The position numbers were made by a program, and so were the translations under genes. Below are positions 17,830 through 27,087 of a DNA stretch of 64,000 bases, piece by piece. Source of the stretch: Faucicola osloensis_D (lineage in GTDB: Bacteria > Pseudomonadota > Gammaproteobacteria > Pseudomonadales > Moraxellaceae); the NCBI GenBank assembly GCA_020041925.1, contig CP083409.1, one strand, 5' to 3'. Numbering within the stretch: position 1 is the first letter of the stretch; every line of letters starts with the position of its first letter. Below the pieces are notes generated by a model. That model was not told the origin of the DNA, searched no databases, and was given only the letters and a program-made list of their open reading frames with translations.

Positions 17830-19647
17830 ATGACCAAACCGCCTGCTGAGCAAACTTCTCCTATCCACAATTTGCTTAAAGACACCCAGCCATCAACCCC
17901 AAGTATCAACCGTCGCCGTTTTTTACAATCTACCTCGCTTGCGACTGTCGCAGGTGCATCGATGATGCTAGCGGGCTGTAATAATGACAATGATGATAAT
18001 GATAACACAGCGCAGGTTAGCTTTTTACATGGCGTAGCCAGTGGCGACCCGCTTGCTGACAAAGTGATTTTATGGACTCGGGTGACACCGGTGAGCAGTG
18101 GCAGCAGTCTTGATGTCGATTGGCAAATTGCCAGTGATAATGCGTTTAACACCATCATCAATAAAGGCACGAGCAAAACAAACGGTGGGCAAGATTATAC
18201 GGTCAAAGTGGATGCCACGGGTTTACAGCCGAATACACCTTACTTTTATCGATTTATATGTGGTGGTGTCACCAGTCCGATTGGCAAAACCAAAACCCTA
18301 CCTGTCACGAATGTCAGTCAAGTGAAACTTGCGGTGGTGAGCTGTTCAAACTATCCTGCAGGCTATTTTCATGCGTATGCCGATATTGCCAAGCGCAGCG
18401 ATGTCGATGTGCTGCTGCACTTAGGTGATTATATCTATGAATATGGTCGTCATACCATCGATGACCAAGGTAAAACGGTACCTGCCTATGCTTCAAGCCA
18501 TGCTGCACAGCTCAATCGTGAAGTCATTCCAATGGAAGAATTGCTCACCATTACTGGCTATCGCTTGCGCTATGCCCAATATCGTACCGATAAAGATTTG
18601 CAAGCGGTACATGCCGCCATGCCAATGATTGCGGTATGGGACGACCACGAGATTAGTAATGACACTTATAAAGCGGGTGCTGAAAACCACCAACCCAATG
18701 AGGGCGATTGGAATCAGCGCAAAATGGACGCCATGAAAGCCTATCATGAATGGATGCCCACGCGTAATAGTGTTATGACGCAAATTTATCGTAGTTTTGA
18801 TTTTGGTAATTTACTCAGTCTGCATATGCTAGACACCCGTGTCATTGCCCGGGACAAACAGCTAGATTACAATAATTTTTTAATTAAAGACGCCAATGGT
18901 CAGCTCACTTTAGATAGCGCAAAATTCACCGCGGCAATGCAAGATACCAGCCGCCAATTGATCGGTTTGCCACAACAAAACTGGCTGGCAAGTCAATTGC
19001 AAGTGTCAAAGTCGACTTGGCAAATTCTGGGTCAGCAAGTGGTGATGGGGCAGATGTTTATTCCTGCGCCCGTACTGCTCAACTTTATGAACCCCGCCTT
19101 GGGCGTAGATGCCATCACTTATCTGACCTTAATGCAAAAAGCGCAGACCGCCCCCACGACCTTGACGCCGCAAGAGCAGAGTATGGTACAACAGTTGCAG
19201 CAAGCCCCATTCATCCCTTATAACCTAGATGCGTGGGATGGTTACGCGGTGGCACGCGAGATGATTTATGGTGTTGCCAACGCTATGCAAAAAAACTTAG
19301 TGGTATTGGCAGGTGATACCCATAACGCTTGGGCAAATAATCTAGTCAATGTCAAAGGCGAACCCGTCGGGGTGGAGTTTGCGGTACAATCAGTGACGTC
19401 GCCAGGTTTTGAAGAATATTTAGCAACAGTTGATCCAAAACAGTTGTCACTCGGGTTACCCATGCTGGTCAAAGGTGGTACGTTAAAATGGTGTGATACC
19501 TCTCAGCGCGGTTATATGATTGTGACAGTGACCCCTGAGCAATGCACCAGCGACTGGGTGTTTGTCAGTGATATCACCAAGCCCACTTATTCAAGCAGTG
19601 TTGGTAAAACCATGCGTGTCAAAGTGGGTGAGCCTTATTTGGTTTAA
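17830..19647 (+). CDS. phoD: Alkaline phosphatase/phosphodiesterase PhoD, Tat-exported
   Basis: A 605-residue PhoD-family metallophosphatase. ATG 17830 follows GAGGA; an earlier in-frame ATG at 17770 gives an unlikely leader. Residues about 23-50 form a twin-arginine signal (NRRRFLQ then a hydrophobic stretch) ending in LAGC, which fits a Tat-exported lipoprotein. The Asn/Asp-rich linker after Cys is typical. The N-terminal PhoD beta domain (GVASGDPLADKVILWTRVTP) precedes the metal-binding core: LGDYIYEYG, WDDHEISND and AGDTHNAWANN. It should release phosphate from phosphodiesters outside the cytoplasm. No Pho box was identified. The terminator is shared with etfD. Confidence 0.9.
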   Translation: MTKPPAEQTSPIHNLLKDTQPSTPSINRRRFLQSTSLATVAGASMMLAGCNNDNDDNDNTAQVSFLHGVASGDPLADKVILWTRVTPVSSGSSLDVDWQIASDNAFNTIINKGTSKTNGGQDYTVKVDATGLQPNTPYFYRFICGGVTSPIGKTKTLPVTNVSQVKLAVVSCSNYPAGYFHAYADIAKRSDVDVLLHLGDYIYEYGRHTIDDQGKTVPAYASSHAAQLNREVIPMEELLTITGYRLRYAQYRTDKDLQAVHAAMPMIAVWDDHEISNDTYKAGAENHQPNEGDWNQRKMDAMKAYHEWMPTRNSVMTQIYRSFDFGNLLSLHMLDTRVIARDKQLDYNNFLIKDANGQLTLDSAKFTAAMQDTSRQLIGLPQQNWLASQLQVSKSTWQILGQQVVMGQMFIPAPVLLNFMNPALGVDAITYLTLMQKAQTAPTTLTPQEQSMVQQLQQAPFIPYNLDAWDGYAVAREMIYGVANAMQKNLVVLAGDTHNAWANNLVNVKGEPVGVEFAVQSVTSPGFEEYLATVDPKQLSLGLPMLVKGGTLKWCDTSQRGYMIVTVTPEQCTSDWVFVSDITKPTYSSSVGKTMRVKVGEPYLV

Positions 19648-19668
19648 ATAACTTTAACAAAACCCAAT

Positions 19669-19698
19669 AAAAAAGCCGCTAACGTTAGCGGCTTTTTT
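19669..19698. terminator. Bidirectional terminator between phoD and etfD
   Basis: A near-perfect palindrome, AAAAAAGCCGCTAA with its complement around CG, with T tracts on both strands. It lies between two convergent genes. Confidence 0.9.
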
Positions 19699-19708
19699 TG
19701 ATAAATCA

Positions 19709-21370
19709 TTACATATTTGGGTAGTTTGGACCACCACCACCTTCTGGGGTGACCCACGTGATGTTTTGTGAGGGGTCTTTGATATCACAAGTTTTACAGT
19801 GCACACAGTTTTGTGAGTTGATGACAAATTTTGCGCCGCTGTCACTTTGTACCACTTCATATACCCCTGCTGGGCAGTAACGCTGGGCAGGCTCAGCAAA
19901 GATTTTGAGGTTACGCTTAATTGGCACCTCTGGATCGGTTAATTTTAGATGACAAGGTTGATCTTCAGCGTGGTTGGTATTGGAGATAAACACGGAAGAT
20001 AATTTATCAAAGGTCAGCTTACCATCGGGCTTTGGATACTCAGGGATATAAGCGTGATCTGCGCGCTCAAGCACATCGTAGTCTGGCATTCTGTCACGAA
20101 TAGTCAGTGGCATTTTACCCTTAAATATATTTTGCTCTAGGAAGTTGAACGCACCGCCCATCCAGATACCCATGCGGTGCATCGCATTTGCGAAGTTACG
20201 CGCTTGGTACATGTCGTTGTAGAGCCATGATGCTTTGAATTTTTGCTCATAGGTTGGCACTTCGTCATGTTGACGACCAGCAGCAATCGCTTCATACACG
20301 GCTTCCGCGGCTAACATACCTGATTTGATGGCGGTATGAGTACCTTTGATTTTTGCTGGGTTTAGGAAACCTGCATCGTCACCCACTAACACACCACCGG
20401 CAAAATATAGTTTTGGTAATGAGTTTAAACCGCCTTTGGTCAAAGCACGCGCACCGTAAGATAAGCGTTTACCGCCTTCTAAGATATTGCGAATGAGCGG
20501 GTGGGTTTTTAGGCGTTGTAACTCATCAAATGGCGATAGGTAAGGGTTGTGATAAGACAAGTCAATCACCATACCAAATGACACTTGGTTGTTTTCATCA
20601 AAGTATAACCACCAACCACCGTTACTATGCGTCTCGCTAAGTGGCCAACCTGAACCGTGCAGCACCATGCCTTCTTGGTGTTTGGCAGGGTCAATTTCCC
20701 AAAGCTCTTTTAAGCCAATACCATAGTGCTGCGGGTCTTTGCCTTCTGATAGGTTGAAACGGCTGATTAAGCGTTTACCTAAGTGACCACGGCACCCTTC
20801 AGCAAAAATGGTGTATTTTGCCAATAGCTCATAGCCTGGTTCATAGCCTGATTTTGGTTGACCTTCGGCATTGACGCCCATGTCGCCCGTCAATACGCCA
20901 CGAACAGAACCATCTTCGTTGTAGAGAATTTCAGCGGCAGAAAAACCTGGGAACATCATCACTTCAAGCTCTTCGGCTTGGGTGGCTAACCAACGTACAA
21001 GGTTACCCAATGAGATAATATAGTTACCATGGTTGTGCATCAAACTTGGGACGATTTTTTCTGGTAATTCGCGGTATTTGGTCTCATTTTTGAGCATGTA
21101 GACGCGGTCACCTTTGGTTTGCACGCGAACGGGCGCACCTTTTTCTTTCCAATCAGGAATCAGTTCAGTTAGTGCATTCGGCTCCATGACCGCACCTGAT
21201 AAGATATGGGCACCAAATTCTGACCCTTTTTCAACGATACACACGCTAAAATCAGGATTGCCAGCAGCAATGGCAAGTTGACGTAGACGAATTGCCGCAG
21301 ATAGACCTGAAGGTCCGCCACCCACGATAACTACGTCAAACTCCATTTGCTCGCGTTCGATGTCTTGCAT
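19709..21370 (-). CDS. etfD: Electron transfer flavoprotein-ubiquinone oxidoreductase
   Basis: A 553-residue membrane-associated flavo-iron-sulfur enzyme that passes electrons from ETF (fatty-acid and amino-acid dehydrogenases) to ubiquinone. The FAD-binding GGGPSGLSAA lies at about 17-26, and the ubiquinone/FAD region continues through GDDAGFLNP (about 325). The C-terminal ferredoxin-like domain has the four 4Fe-4S cysteines (CPAGVY... and CVHCKTCDI). The length matches proteobacterial and mitochondrial ETF-QO. A perfect AAGGAG precedes the ATG. etfAB are not in the window. Confidence 0.96.
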   Translation of the reverse strand: MQDIEREQMEFDVVIVGGGPSGLSAAIRLRQLAIAAGNPDFSVCIVEKGSEFGAHILSGAVMEPNALTELIPDWKEKGAPVRVQTKGDRVYMLKNETKYRELPEKIVPSLMHNHGNYIISLGNLVRWLATQAEELEVMMFPGFSAAEILYNEDGSVRGVLTGDMGVNAEGQPKSGYEPGYELLAKYTIFAEGCRGHLGKRLISRFNLSEGKDPQHYGIGLKELWEIDPAKHQEGMVLHGSGWPLSETHSNGGWWLYFDENNQVSFGMVIDLSYHNPYLSPFDELQRLKTHPLIRNILEGGKRLSYGARALTKGGLNSLPKLYFAGGVLVGDDAGFLNPAKIKGTHTAIKSGMLAAEAVYEAIAAGRQHDEVPTYEQKFKASWLYNDMYQARNFANAMHRMGIWMGGAFNFLEQNIFKGKMPLTIRDRMPDYDVLERADHAYIPEYPKPDGKLTFDKLSSVFISNTNHAEDQPCHLKLTDPEVPIKRNLKIFAEPAQRYCPAGVYEVVQSDSGAKFVINSQNCVHCKTCDIKDPSQNITWVTPEGGGGPNYPNM

Positions 21371-21917
21371 ACAAACTCCTTAGAAAAATAAAATTCAGTG
21401 ATGACAACTTGCTTAACCTTGCGCGTATTGGGTTAAACAATGCGGTTCATCAGCTTACATCTGACAATACACATAAGTCGCATCACGATGATTTTTGCAA
21501 GGCTAGTGATCTAGAAGGTTAGCCTTTGATTATCAGTTCATCAAATAATTGCTGGCTCAGGCTGGCAATGTTATCAATGGTTTTCTTGATTTTAACATAT
21601 AATGAATCGTTATATGAATTCAGAAAAAATACTACTTAGTATAATAGATTAACCGTTTAACCACCTAATATTTTTGCAGGAGAAAATGACTGCCGGGCTT
21701 AATTTATCGCATCCAATTTGGCTTGTCTTATGCTATCTATCACCTTTATATACAATAAATCGACACAGGTACTAACAGCGACTATTTGAAACCCAGCGTT
21801 GAATTGACTACTATGTACCACAAAGTGATGTCGACACAGCGCATCATGGCATTCATAAACCCATACAATACGCTAAATCCTAATCTAAATAAAAACTACC
21901 ATAATACGAGCTATAAA
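21371..21917. other. 547-bp divergent region between etfD and the DUF1285 gene
   Basis: TATAAT occurs twice on the forward strand (21598-21603 and 21640-21645) without a good -35 at the right distance. The last 130 bp are open in the frame of the DUF1285 gene from a TTG at 21786, but look untranslated. No RNA gene was recognised. Confidence 0.4.
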
Positions 21918-22631
21918 ATGACTAATACTGATACTAATAATGTAGCATCTAAACCCAGTTTTGATACTAGCTTTGATATAGGCGAGCTAAGCCAACAAAT
22001 CGAGCAATCGGTCGCTTCGCAAGCGGTAGCAGCCGCAAACCATCCGACACGCCAAATTCCACCCCTTGAAAAATGGCAACCCAAACTCATCGGTATGATG
22101 GATGTGGTGGTCAAAGCCAATGGCGAGTGGTGGCATGAAGGCAGTCAAATCACCCGGCAGCTACTCATTGATCTGTTTGCCAAAGTGTTATGGTCAGAGG
22201 TTGATGACAATAACCACATTGAGTATTTTTTAAAAACCCCTGTGGAAAAATGGCAAATCCAAGTAGAAGACGCGCCACTGCTAGTCAATCAAGTGGACGT
22301 CATTAACGAGCAATTTGGCGATACTAGCAAACCGGTGTTGCAGTTCACCACCACGCAAGGCGATGTGGTGATTGCCGACGAGCAGCATCCGATTCGTTTG
22401 GGTCTGCCATTTACCCATGCTAGCCAGCATGATGCTGGCTTACAGCAAAAACAAGCCAGCCAGCCGTATCTGTTGGTGCGCCAAAATGGTGACTCAGCGC
22501 TATACGGACTCATTCATCGTAATGTGTTTTACCATTTGATTGAACTGGGTGAGTTGGTAGAGGGTGAAGAGGGTGCGTCATTGATTTTGCACAGTGGTGA
22601 TAGCACTTTTACCTTGACGATGACCGCCTAA
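21918..22631 (+). CDS. DUF1285-domain protein
   Basis: A 237-residue cytoplasmic protein. The frame is open from TTG 21786 with in-frame ATGs at 21813, 21828 and 21846, but ATG 21918 gives a length nearer the family norm and a natural start. After about 45 variable residues comes the DUF1285 core: PPLEKWQP, then DVVVKANGEWWHEGS (about 65) and LLIDLFAKVLW, a two-sandwich fold known from structures but without assigned function. GLPFTH and ALYGLIHRNVFYHL in the second half fit the family. It precedes murI by 190 bp on the same strand. Confidence 0.8.
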   Translation: MTNTDTNNVASKPSFDTSFDIGELSQQIEQSVASQAVAAANHPTRQIPPLEKWQPKLIGMMDVVVKANGEWWHEGSQITRQLLIDLFAKVLWSEVDDNNHIEYFLKTPVEKWQIQVEDAPLLVNQVDVINEQFGDTSKPVLQFTTTQGDVVIADEQHPIRLGLPFTHASQHDAGLQQKQASQPYLLVRQNGDSALYGLIHRNVFYHLIELGELVEGEEGASLILHSGDSTFTLTMTA

Positions 22632-22820
22632 ATAGCCGCTTTAGCCAAATTTTGATAGCTTGTGAACCAGCGAAGTGACGAATTTGCTGTCAAATTCAGC
22701 AACTGCATTTTTTTGTAGTGAGCGTCTAAAAATTGGTATAAGATAGTGGTCTATTTTATGGGTAGGCGGTTATTTTGCGGTTTAAAATAGCAACACCCTG
22801 CGAGTTGGACTGATTAGGCT

Positions 22821-23690
22821 ATGGTAGAGTTAGCAAGCGCGCCGATAGGCGTATTCGATTCTGGGTTGGGCGGATTGTCGGTATTGACCCATTTGCAGCG
22901 ACGCTTGCCATTTGAACGTTATATCTATCTTGCTGATACCCTGCATGTACCCTATGGCTCACGCAGTGAAGCACAGATTCGTGAACTTACCTTGCAGGCA
23001 GTGGCCTGGCTACATTCGCAAGGTTGTAAACTTATTGTGATAGCTTGCAATAGTGCCTCTGCGCATGGATTACAGGCGGCAAGGCGGCAGTATCCTCAAG
23101 TGCCGATTGTCGGCTTAGTCCCTGCATTGAAACCTGCGGTGATGCAGTCGGCGACCAAGCAAGTCGCGGTGTTGGCAACCCCAGCGACCTTGCACGGGTA
23201 TTTACTCAATGAAGTCATTGAACAAGTCGCCAAACCGCAGCAAGTGACTGTCCACAAATATAGCTTTAGCAGCCTAGTGCCTTGGGTGGAATTGGGTATG
23301 CCAAGCCATCACCCAGCCGTGACTGATTTAGATCATTTGCTAAGTGAGTTACAGGCTAAAAAGGTAGACCAACTGGTACTGGGCTGTACCCATTTTCCTT
23401 TTTTTAAAGCCTATTTGGCACAGCGTATCGACGAGCTGATGACCCACCAAGCTATGGGGAAAGTGGCATTGATTGATTCGGGCGATGCCATTGCCAAACG
23501 GGTGCATGATTTGCTTGAGCGAGCCAATCAGCTTGCCTCTCATAAAGAGCGACCGCGATTACAGTTTTATGCCACCGCCAACTTACCCACTACTGAGCAG
23601 GCGGCAACGCGTCTGTTGCAGCGATTTTTGCCAGAGTTGGGGATTGATTTTTTTACCTTGTGTGTGACTCAACATCGCGCAGTGAACTGA
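22821..23690 (+). CDS. murI: Glutamate racemase
   Basis: A 289-residue cofactor-independent racemase that supplies D-glutamate for peptidoglycan. The family start GVFDSGLGGLSVL carries the substrate Asp13-Ser14, and the two catalytic cysteines are Cys76 (IACNSAS) and Cys189 (LGCTHFPFF). Length is typical (E. coli 285). The ATG follows an AGG. It is cytoplasmic and essential in most bacteria. Four short tandem repeats separate it from the next gene. Confidence 0.96.
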   Translation: MVELASAPIGVFDSGLGGLSVLTHLQRRLPFERYIYLADTLHVPYGSRSEAQIRELTLQAVAWLHSQGCKLIVIACNSASAHGLQAARRQYPQVPIVGLVPALKPAVMQSATKQVAVLATPATLHGYLLNEVIEQVAKPQQVTVHKYSFSSLVPWVELGMPSHHPAVTDLDHLLSELQAKKVDQLVLGCTHFPFFKAYLAQRIDELMTHQAMGKVALIDSGDAIAKRVHDLLERANQLASHKERPRLQFYATANLPTTEQAATRLLQRFLPELGIDFFTLCVTQHRAVN

Positions 23691-23710
23691 GCTTGTTGGT
23701 TAGTCAGCAT

Positions 23711-23770
23711 GGCTTTTACCCTTTTAGCTTTTAACGATTTAACTTTTAACGATTCAGCTTTTAACCCTTT
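23711..23770. repeat. Four imperfect 15-nt tandem repeats
   Basis: Consecutive units GGCTTTTACCCTTTT, AGCTTTTAACGATTT, AACTTTTAACGATTC and AGCTTTTAACCCTTT lie between murI and the DUF4062-like gene, ending 48 bp before its start. They are non-coding. Confidence 0.85.
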
Positions 23771-23817
23771 ACTTTTTTAATTAATTGCGTTCATTAGAGC
23801 GTTATGGAGAAGATAGC

Positions 23818-24825
23818 ATGTCTCAAAAGAAACGTTATCATATTCATATCTCTTTGGTGAGAAATGAAAATGTCAACTTAGAGAACGCGCTAGAGTATGC
23901 GCTATCGACGGATTATTTTTTGACTTGGGATTTGCTTGCGACCCATACCAATTTTGTTGAATACAGCCGCCAACAAATCGACCAATGTGATTATATGATT
24001 TTTATTTTGGGCAATGATTACGGTCATTTAAGCCTATCAGGTGTCAGTTATCTGCACTTATCTTATATCTATGCGTCTTCGAAACGCGTGCCCATGATTG
24101 CGTTAGTCAATACCCAACCGAGTCAACATGAACTATTACGTCAACGGTTGGATCTGTTTAATTTGGTGATTAAAGAACAAGGTTCGCGGGCCATTCATTT
24201 CGATCAGACCCATGATGGCGTGCCAGACTGTGTTCGAATGCTTGAGGAAATCAAAGAGAAGTTTCCACGATCAGGTTGGGTCAAAGACACCCTTCCATTG
24301 AGGACGCTACCGACAGGCGCTAGTGGGGATTTGAAGTCAGTTTTTGTCTCGGATAGATTTCATATCCGTAATAGTGTGCAACCCGCCTTAACTACCAGTA
24401 ATCTAGAGCGCGATCAAAAGCGGCCTGAACTTGAAGTCAGACCGACCCAAGTCACGCCAAAAGAGCTCAATGAAGCGTTATTGGTCAATTACACCGCACA
24501 CGCGTTTGAAGGCGGCAACTTGCGAGAAATCAGCGCAGCTTATACATTTAGCTGGGGCAATATTGTGCAAATGCTACAAGCATTACCGCAGCCGTTTACC
24601 AGTAATATGATGTTGACCCAAATTAACGATGCCCTCAAAGATGCTGCGATGGCAGAAGCGCTCAAAATCTCACCCAAAATCCATGCCGTCTCTCGCTGTC
24701 AAATCAGTAATATCGATTATCAATGGATCAAAAGCCAACTGGTGAAAAAACAATGGTTGGTCTCGGTCAAAGAAGAACGAAGTATCCGCGAGCTGTGGCA
24801 GATTAACATCATTGTACAAGCTTAA
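23818..24825 (+). CDS. DUF4062-like (TIR-related fold) protein
   Basis: A 335-residue protein. The start is set at ATG 23818 behind GGAGAAG; the frame is open from TTG 23785. Residues about 8-115 match the layout of DUF4062 domains: strand HIHISLV, an acidic helix, QQIDQCDYMIFILGNDYG, a helix HLSYIYASSKR and strand VPMIALV. These domains have a TIR/SEFIR-like Rossmann fold and often occur as the sensing or effector module of NTPase proteins. The C-terminal half (about 225-335) is helical, with a pattern like a winged-helix end (RSIRELWQINI), and is unrecognised. No ATPase is attached. Function is unknown. Confidence 0.6.
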   Translation: MSQKKRYHIHISLVRNENVNLENALEYALSTDYFLTWDLLATHTNFVEYSRQQIDQCDYMIFILGNDYGHLSLSGVSYLHLSYIYASSKRVPMIALVNTQPSQHELLRQRLDLFNLVIKEQGSRAIHFDQTHDGVPDCVRMLEEIKEKFPRSGWVKDTLPLRTLPTGASGDLKSVFVSDRFHIRNSVQPALTTSNLERDQKRPELEVRPTQVTPKELNEALLVNYTAHAFEGGNLREISAAYTFSWGNIVQMLQALPQPFTSNMMLTQINDALKDAAMAEALKISPKIHAVSRCQISNIDYQWIKSQLVKKQWLVSVKEERSIRELWQINIIVQA

Positions 24826-25013
24826 TCCGTCGTTTTTAACACACCTTTTTGAGTGTTTTATGCAATTATTTTATATCAGCTTTGACCAAGCCATGATTTA
24901 CTCATGTCATGACAATATTATACAGACCTGCTAACTAGCGTCACATTTGTTTATGCTATGATAATCTCACAACACACATAACGATAACATTGAGGATAAA
25001 AGAGGATAAAATT

Positions 25014-25274
25014 ATGAGCAATCATGTGACTCAACAAGCGGACGATCTTGAAAACAACATCAACCAACTTGAAGATACCATGCACGAAGCCCAGCAGTTT
25101 CGTACCCTTGAAGAGCAAGTCGAAGATATGAAACGCCGTGGCATCAACCCACGCGATAACTTCAAAAAATGGGATGAAGACGAAGAGGACAATTGGGGCA
25201 GCAATTCAAAAGGCGAAGTCAAACCGATCCAAATGGATGATGGTGAAGAGCCTACCCCACCACCTATTGTATAA
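25014..25274 (+). CDS. Small acidic protein of unknown function
   Basis: 86 residues from ATG 25014, behind GAGGATAAA. The N-terminal half is a likely coiled coil (ADDLENNINQLEDTMHEAQQ and LEEQVEDMKRR); the second half is strongly acidic with Trp (WDEDEEDNW) and ends in PTPPPIV. There is no Cys, signal or membrane segment. It is not recognised. The acidic, Trp-containing tail suggests a protein-protein partner or chaperone-like role, which is a guess. A strong terminator 47 bp downstream and a good ribosome site support real expression. Confidence 0.65.
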   Translation: MSNHVTQQADDLENNINQLEDTMHEAQQFRTLEEQVEDMKRRGINPRDNFKKWDEDEEDNWGSNSKGEVKPIQMDDGEEPTPPPIV

Positions 25275-25320
25275 TGTTCTACAATGCGCGGATATTAACA
25301 AGACCTTATCGATATCAACA

Positions 25321-25352
25321 AAAACCCTTAATGCTGACATTAAGGGTTTTTT
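25321..25352 (+). terminator. Terminator of the small acidic gene
   Basis: A 13-bp perfect stem AAAACCCTTAATG, loop CTGA, and a T6 tail. Confidence 0.93.
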
Positions 25353-25434
25353 GTTTGGGGATAAAAAATTGATAAAAATTGTAGATGACTAAGTCTTAAA
25401 TAGCTCAGGTTTAAATCATTTAAAGTTTAAATGA

Positions 25435-26820
25435 CTAAGGCGTTGTCACCCCACCTTGTCCATTGTCGATACGATAGTAACTCGTGCGCCCATTGGCATC
25501 GCGTACCACTTTAGTCGGCGTGGCAGTAACCGTTGAATTCGGTACAGACTGGTATCGAACGGGCGTTTGGGTTGGGTATTGGGTTGGGTACTGAGCATTG
25601 CCTGTTGGCTGAGTCATTAGCATACGGTAGAGTTTCATACCCGCACGACCATCAGGGTTAACACCTTGCTGCCGCTGAAAATCTTGAATCGCATAGCGCG
25701 TTTTATCGCCAATCATGCCATCAGCTTGACCAATATCATACCCACGATTAAGCAGTGCTTGCTGGATTTCACGGGCTTGACGGCGACTAATACCGGCATC
25801 ATCCGTGGGCCAAGGTGTGACAAAGCCGACATTGCTAGTACGGTTTTGGCTAATCATATCGGACAAATGCGCAATCGCTAGCGCGTAGTTCTCTGACGCA
25901 TTGTAACTATAAAACGCATCGAAGTTTTTACCCACTAAGAACGCAGGGCCTTTAATACCTGCAGGTAATAGCAAACCTGCACTATCAAGGCTAGAGGGTA
26001 GCGGCTTACCATTAGCAAGGGTCAGACCTTGATTGCGCCAGTAGCTCATCGGTTTTTTGGCTTTGCGGTTGCTATCTGCCCAAAATCCTGCAGGCAGCTT
26101 GACCTCAAAACCCCAAGGCTCGCCCGTGCGATAACCTGCTTTATCCAAGAAATTGGCCGTTGATGCGAGCGCATCAGCTTGGCTGTTGACCAAATCTTTA
26201 CGTCCATCACCGTCAAAATCTTGCGCCAAGCGTAAAAAGGTACTTGGCATAAACTGGGTTTGCCCAAACGCCCCTGCCCATGAGCCAGTCATATCATCCC
26301 GGCGGATGTCACCATTTTGCAAGATACGCAGCGCATTAGCGTATTCCGTGCGAAAGTACGACTGACGACGGTCAAAGCAAGACAAGGTCGCTAATGACTG
26401 GATTAAGTCTTTTTTACCCAGCTGCTTACCAAAGTTAGACTCTACTCCCCAGACGCCAAGTACATCCGTCCCTTTCACGCCATAGCGCTGCTCGATACGG
26501 CTTAGCGTGCTTTGCAGTTGATTTTTGGCATTGATTCCGTCTTGCACACGCTCTTCATCGACCAGACCTGAGAGATAGTCCCACACTTCTTTTTGAAACT
26601 CAGGTTGATAGTTGAGTGAGACAATCACGCTAGGGTCAGGCTCATTTGGGCGATATTGTTCTAAAGTGCTGGCTACACCGCGAAAGGTGCTGCTATTTTT
26701 GAGATTGGATAAACACTGTTGAAACTGGGCATTGCTAAGATTAGGCGGTGTCGGTGCGGCATTGGCTTGGCTAACCATCGCCACGCCTGCCAGCGCCATA
26801 AAAATCGGGAGTAAACGCAT
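25435..26820 (-). CDS. Lytic murein transglycosylase (MltB family) with peptidoglycan-binding domain
   Basis: A 461-residue periplasmic enzyme. ATG 26820 follows AAGG and starts a Sec signal peptide (cleavage after ANA, about 21); the frame runs back to TTG 26883 without a better start. The SLT2 domain (about 28-325) has the catalytic Glu127 in GVWGVESNFG and later the GAFGQTQFMPST motif. A PG-binding-1 domain follows (about 350-410, RQAREIQQALLNRGYDIGQ), then a Gln/Pro/Thr tail with YPTQ repeats. It cleaves glycan strands to 1,6-anhydro products. There is no lipobox, so it is soluble, unlike E. coli MltB. Confidence 0.92.
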   Translation of the reverse strand: MRLLPIFMALAGVAMVSQANAAPTPPNLSNAQFQQCLSNLKNSSTFRGVASTLEQYRPNEPDPSVIVSLNYQPEFQKEVWDYLSGLVDEERVQDGINAKNQLQSTLSRIEQRYGVKGTDVLGVWGVESNFGKQLGKKDLIQSLATLSCFDRRQSYFRTEYANALRILQNGDIRRDDMTGSWAGAFGQTQFMPSTFLRLAQDFDGDGRKDLVNSQADALASTANFLDKAGYRTGEPWGFEVKLPAGFWADSNRKAKKPMSYWRNQGLTLANGKPLPSSLDSAGLLLPAGIKGPAFLVGKNFDAFYSYNASENYALAIAHLSDMISQNRTSNVGFVTPWPTDDAGISRRQAREIQQALLNRGYDIGQADGMIGDKTRYAIQDFQRQQGVNPDGRAGMKLYRMLMTQPTGNAQYPTQYPTQTPVRYQSVPNSTVTATPTKVVRDANGRTSYYRIDNGQGGVTTP

Positions 26821-27001
26821 AACAAACCTTGAATAGTGACAGATAAAAACATTAACAAACGGGGTGAATTTTGACTCATTCAAGGGTATAAAAAAAGCTT
26901 GCTTAGTGAAAGGAGTAAATGCATTTAATTACATTTTTTCACATTGGGTGATAAAGCGTTAATTTTTGCACGGTTGTGGTAAGTTTAATTGTTGAACTCA
27001 A

Positions 27002-27037
27002 AAAAATTGGGCATTAACAGGGTAAAGCCCAATTTTT
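27002..27037 (-). terminator. Terminator of msrA
   Basis: An 11-bp perfect stem AAAAATTGGGC/GCCCAATTTTT with a 14-nt loop lies 50 bp past the msrA stop, with T6 following on the reverse strand. Confidence 0.75.
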
Positions 27038-27087
27038 AAAAGCATTAATACAGTATCAACAAAGTATCAATAACATAACAATACACG

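Noticed and set aside
24838..24857. Hairpin AACAC...GTGTT after the DUF4062-like gene as a terminator
   Set aside because: The stem has only 5 bp and the T run sits in the loop rather than after the stem.
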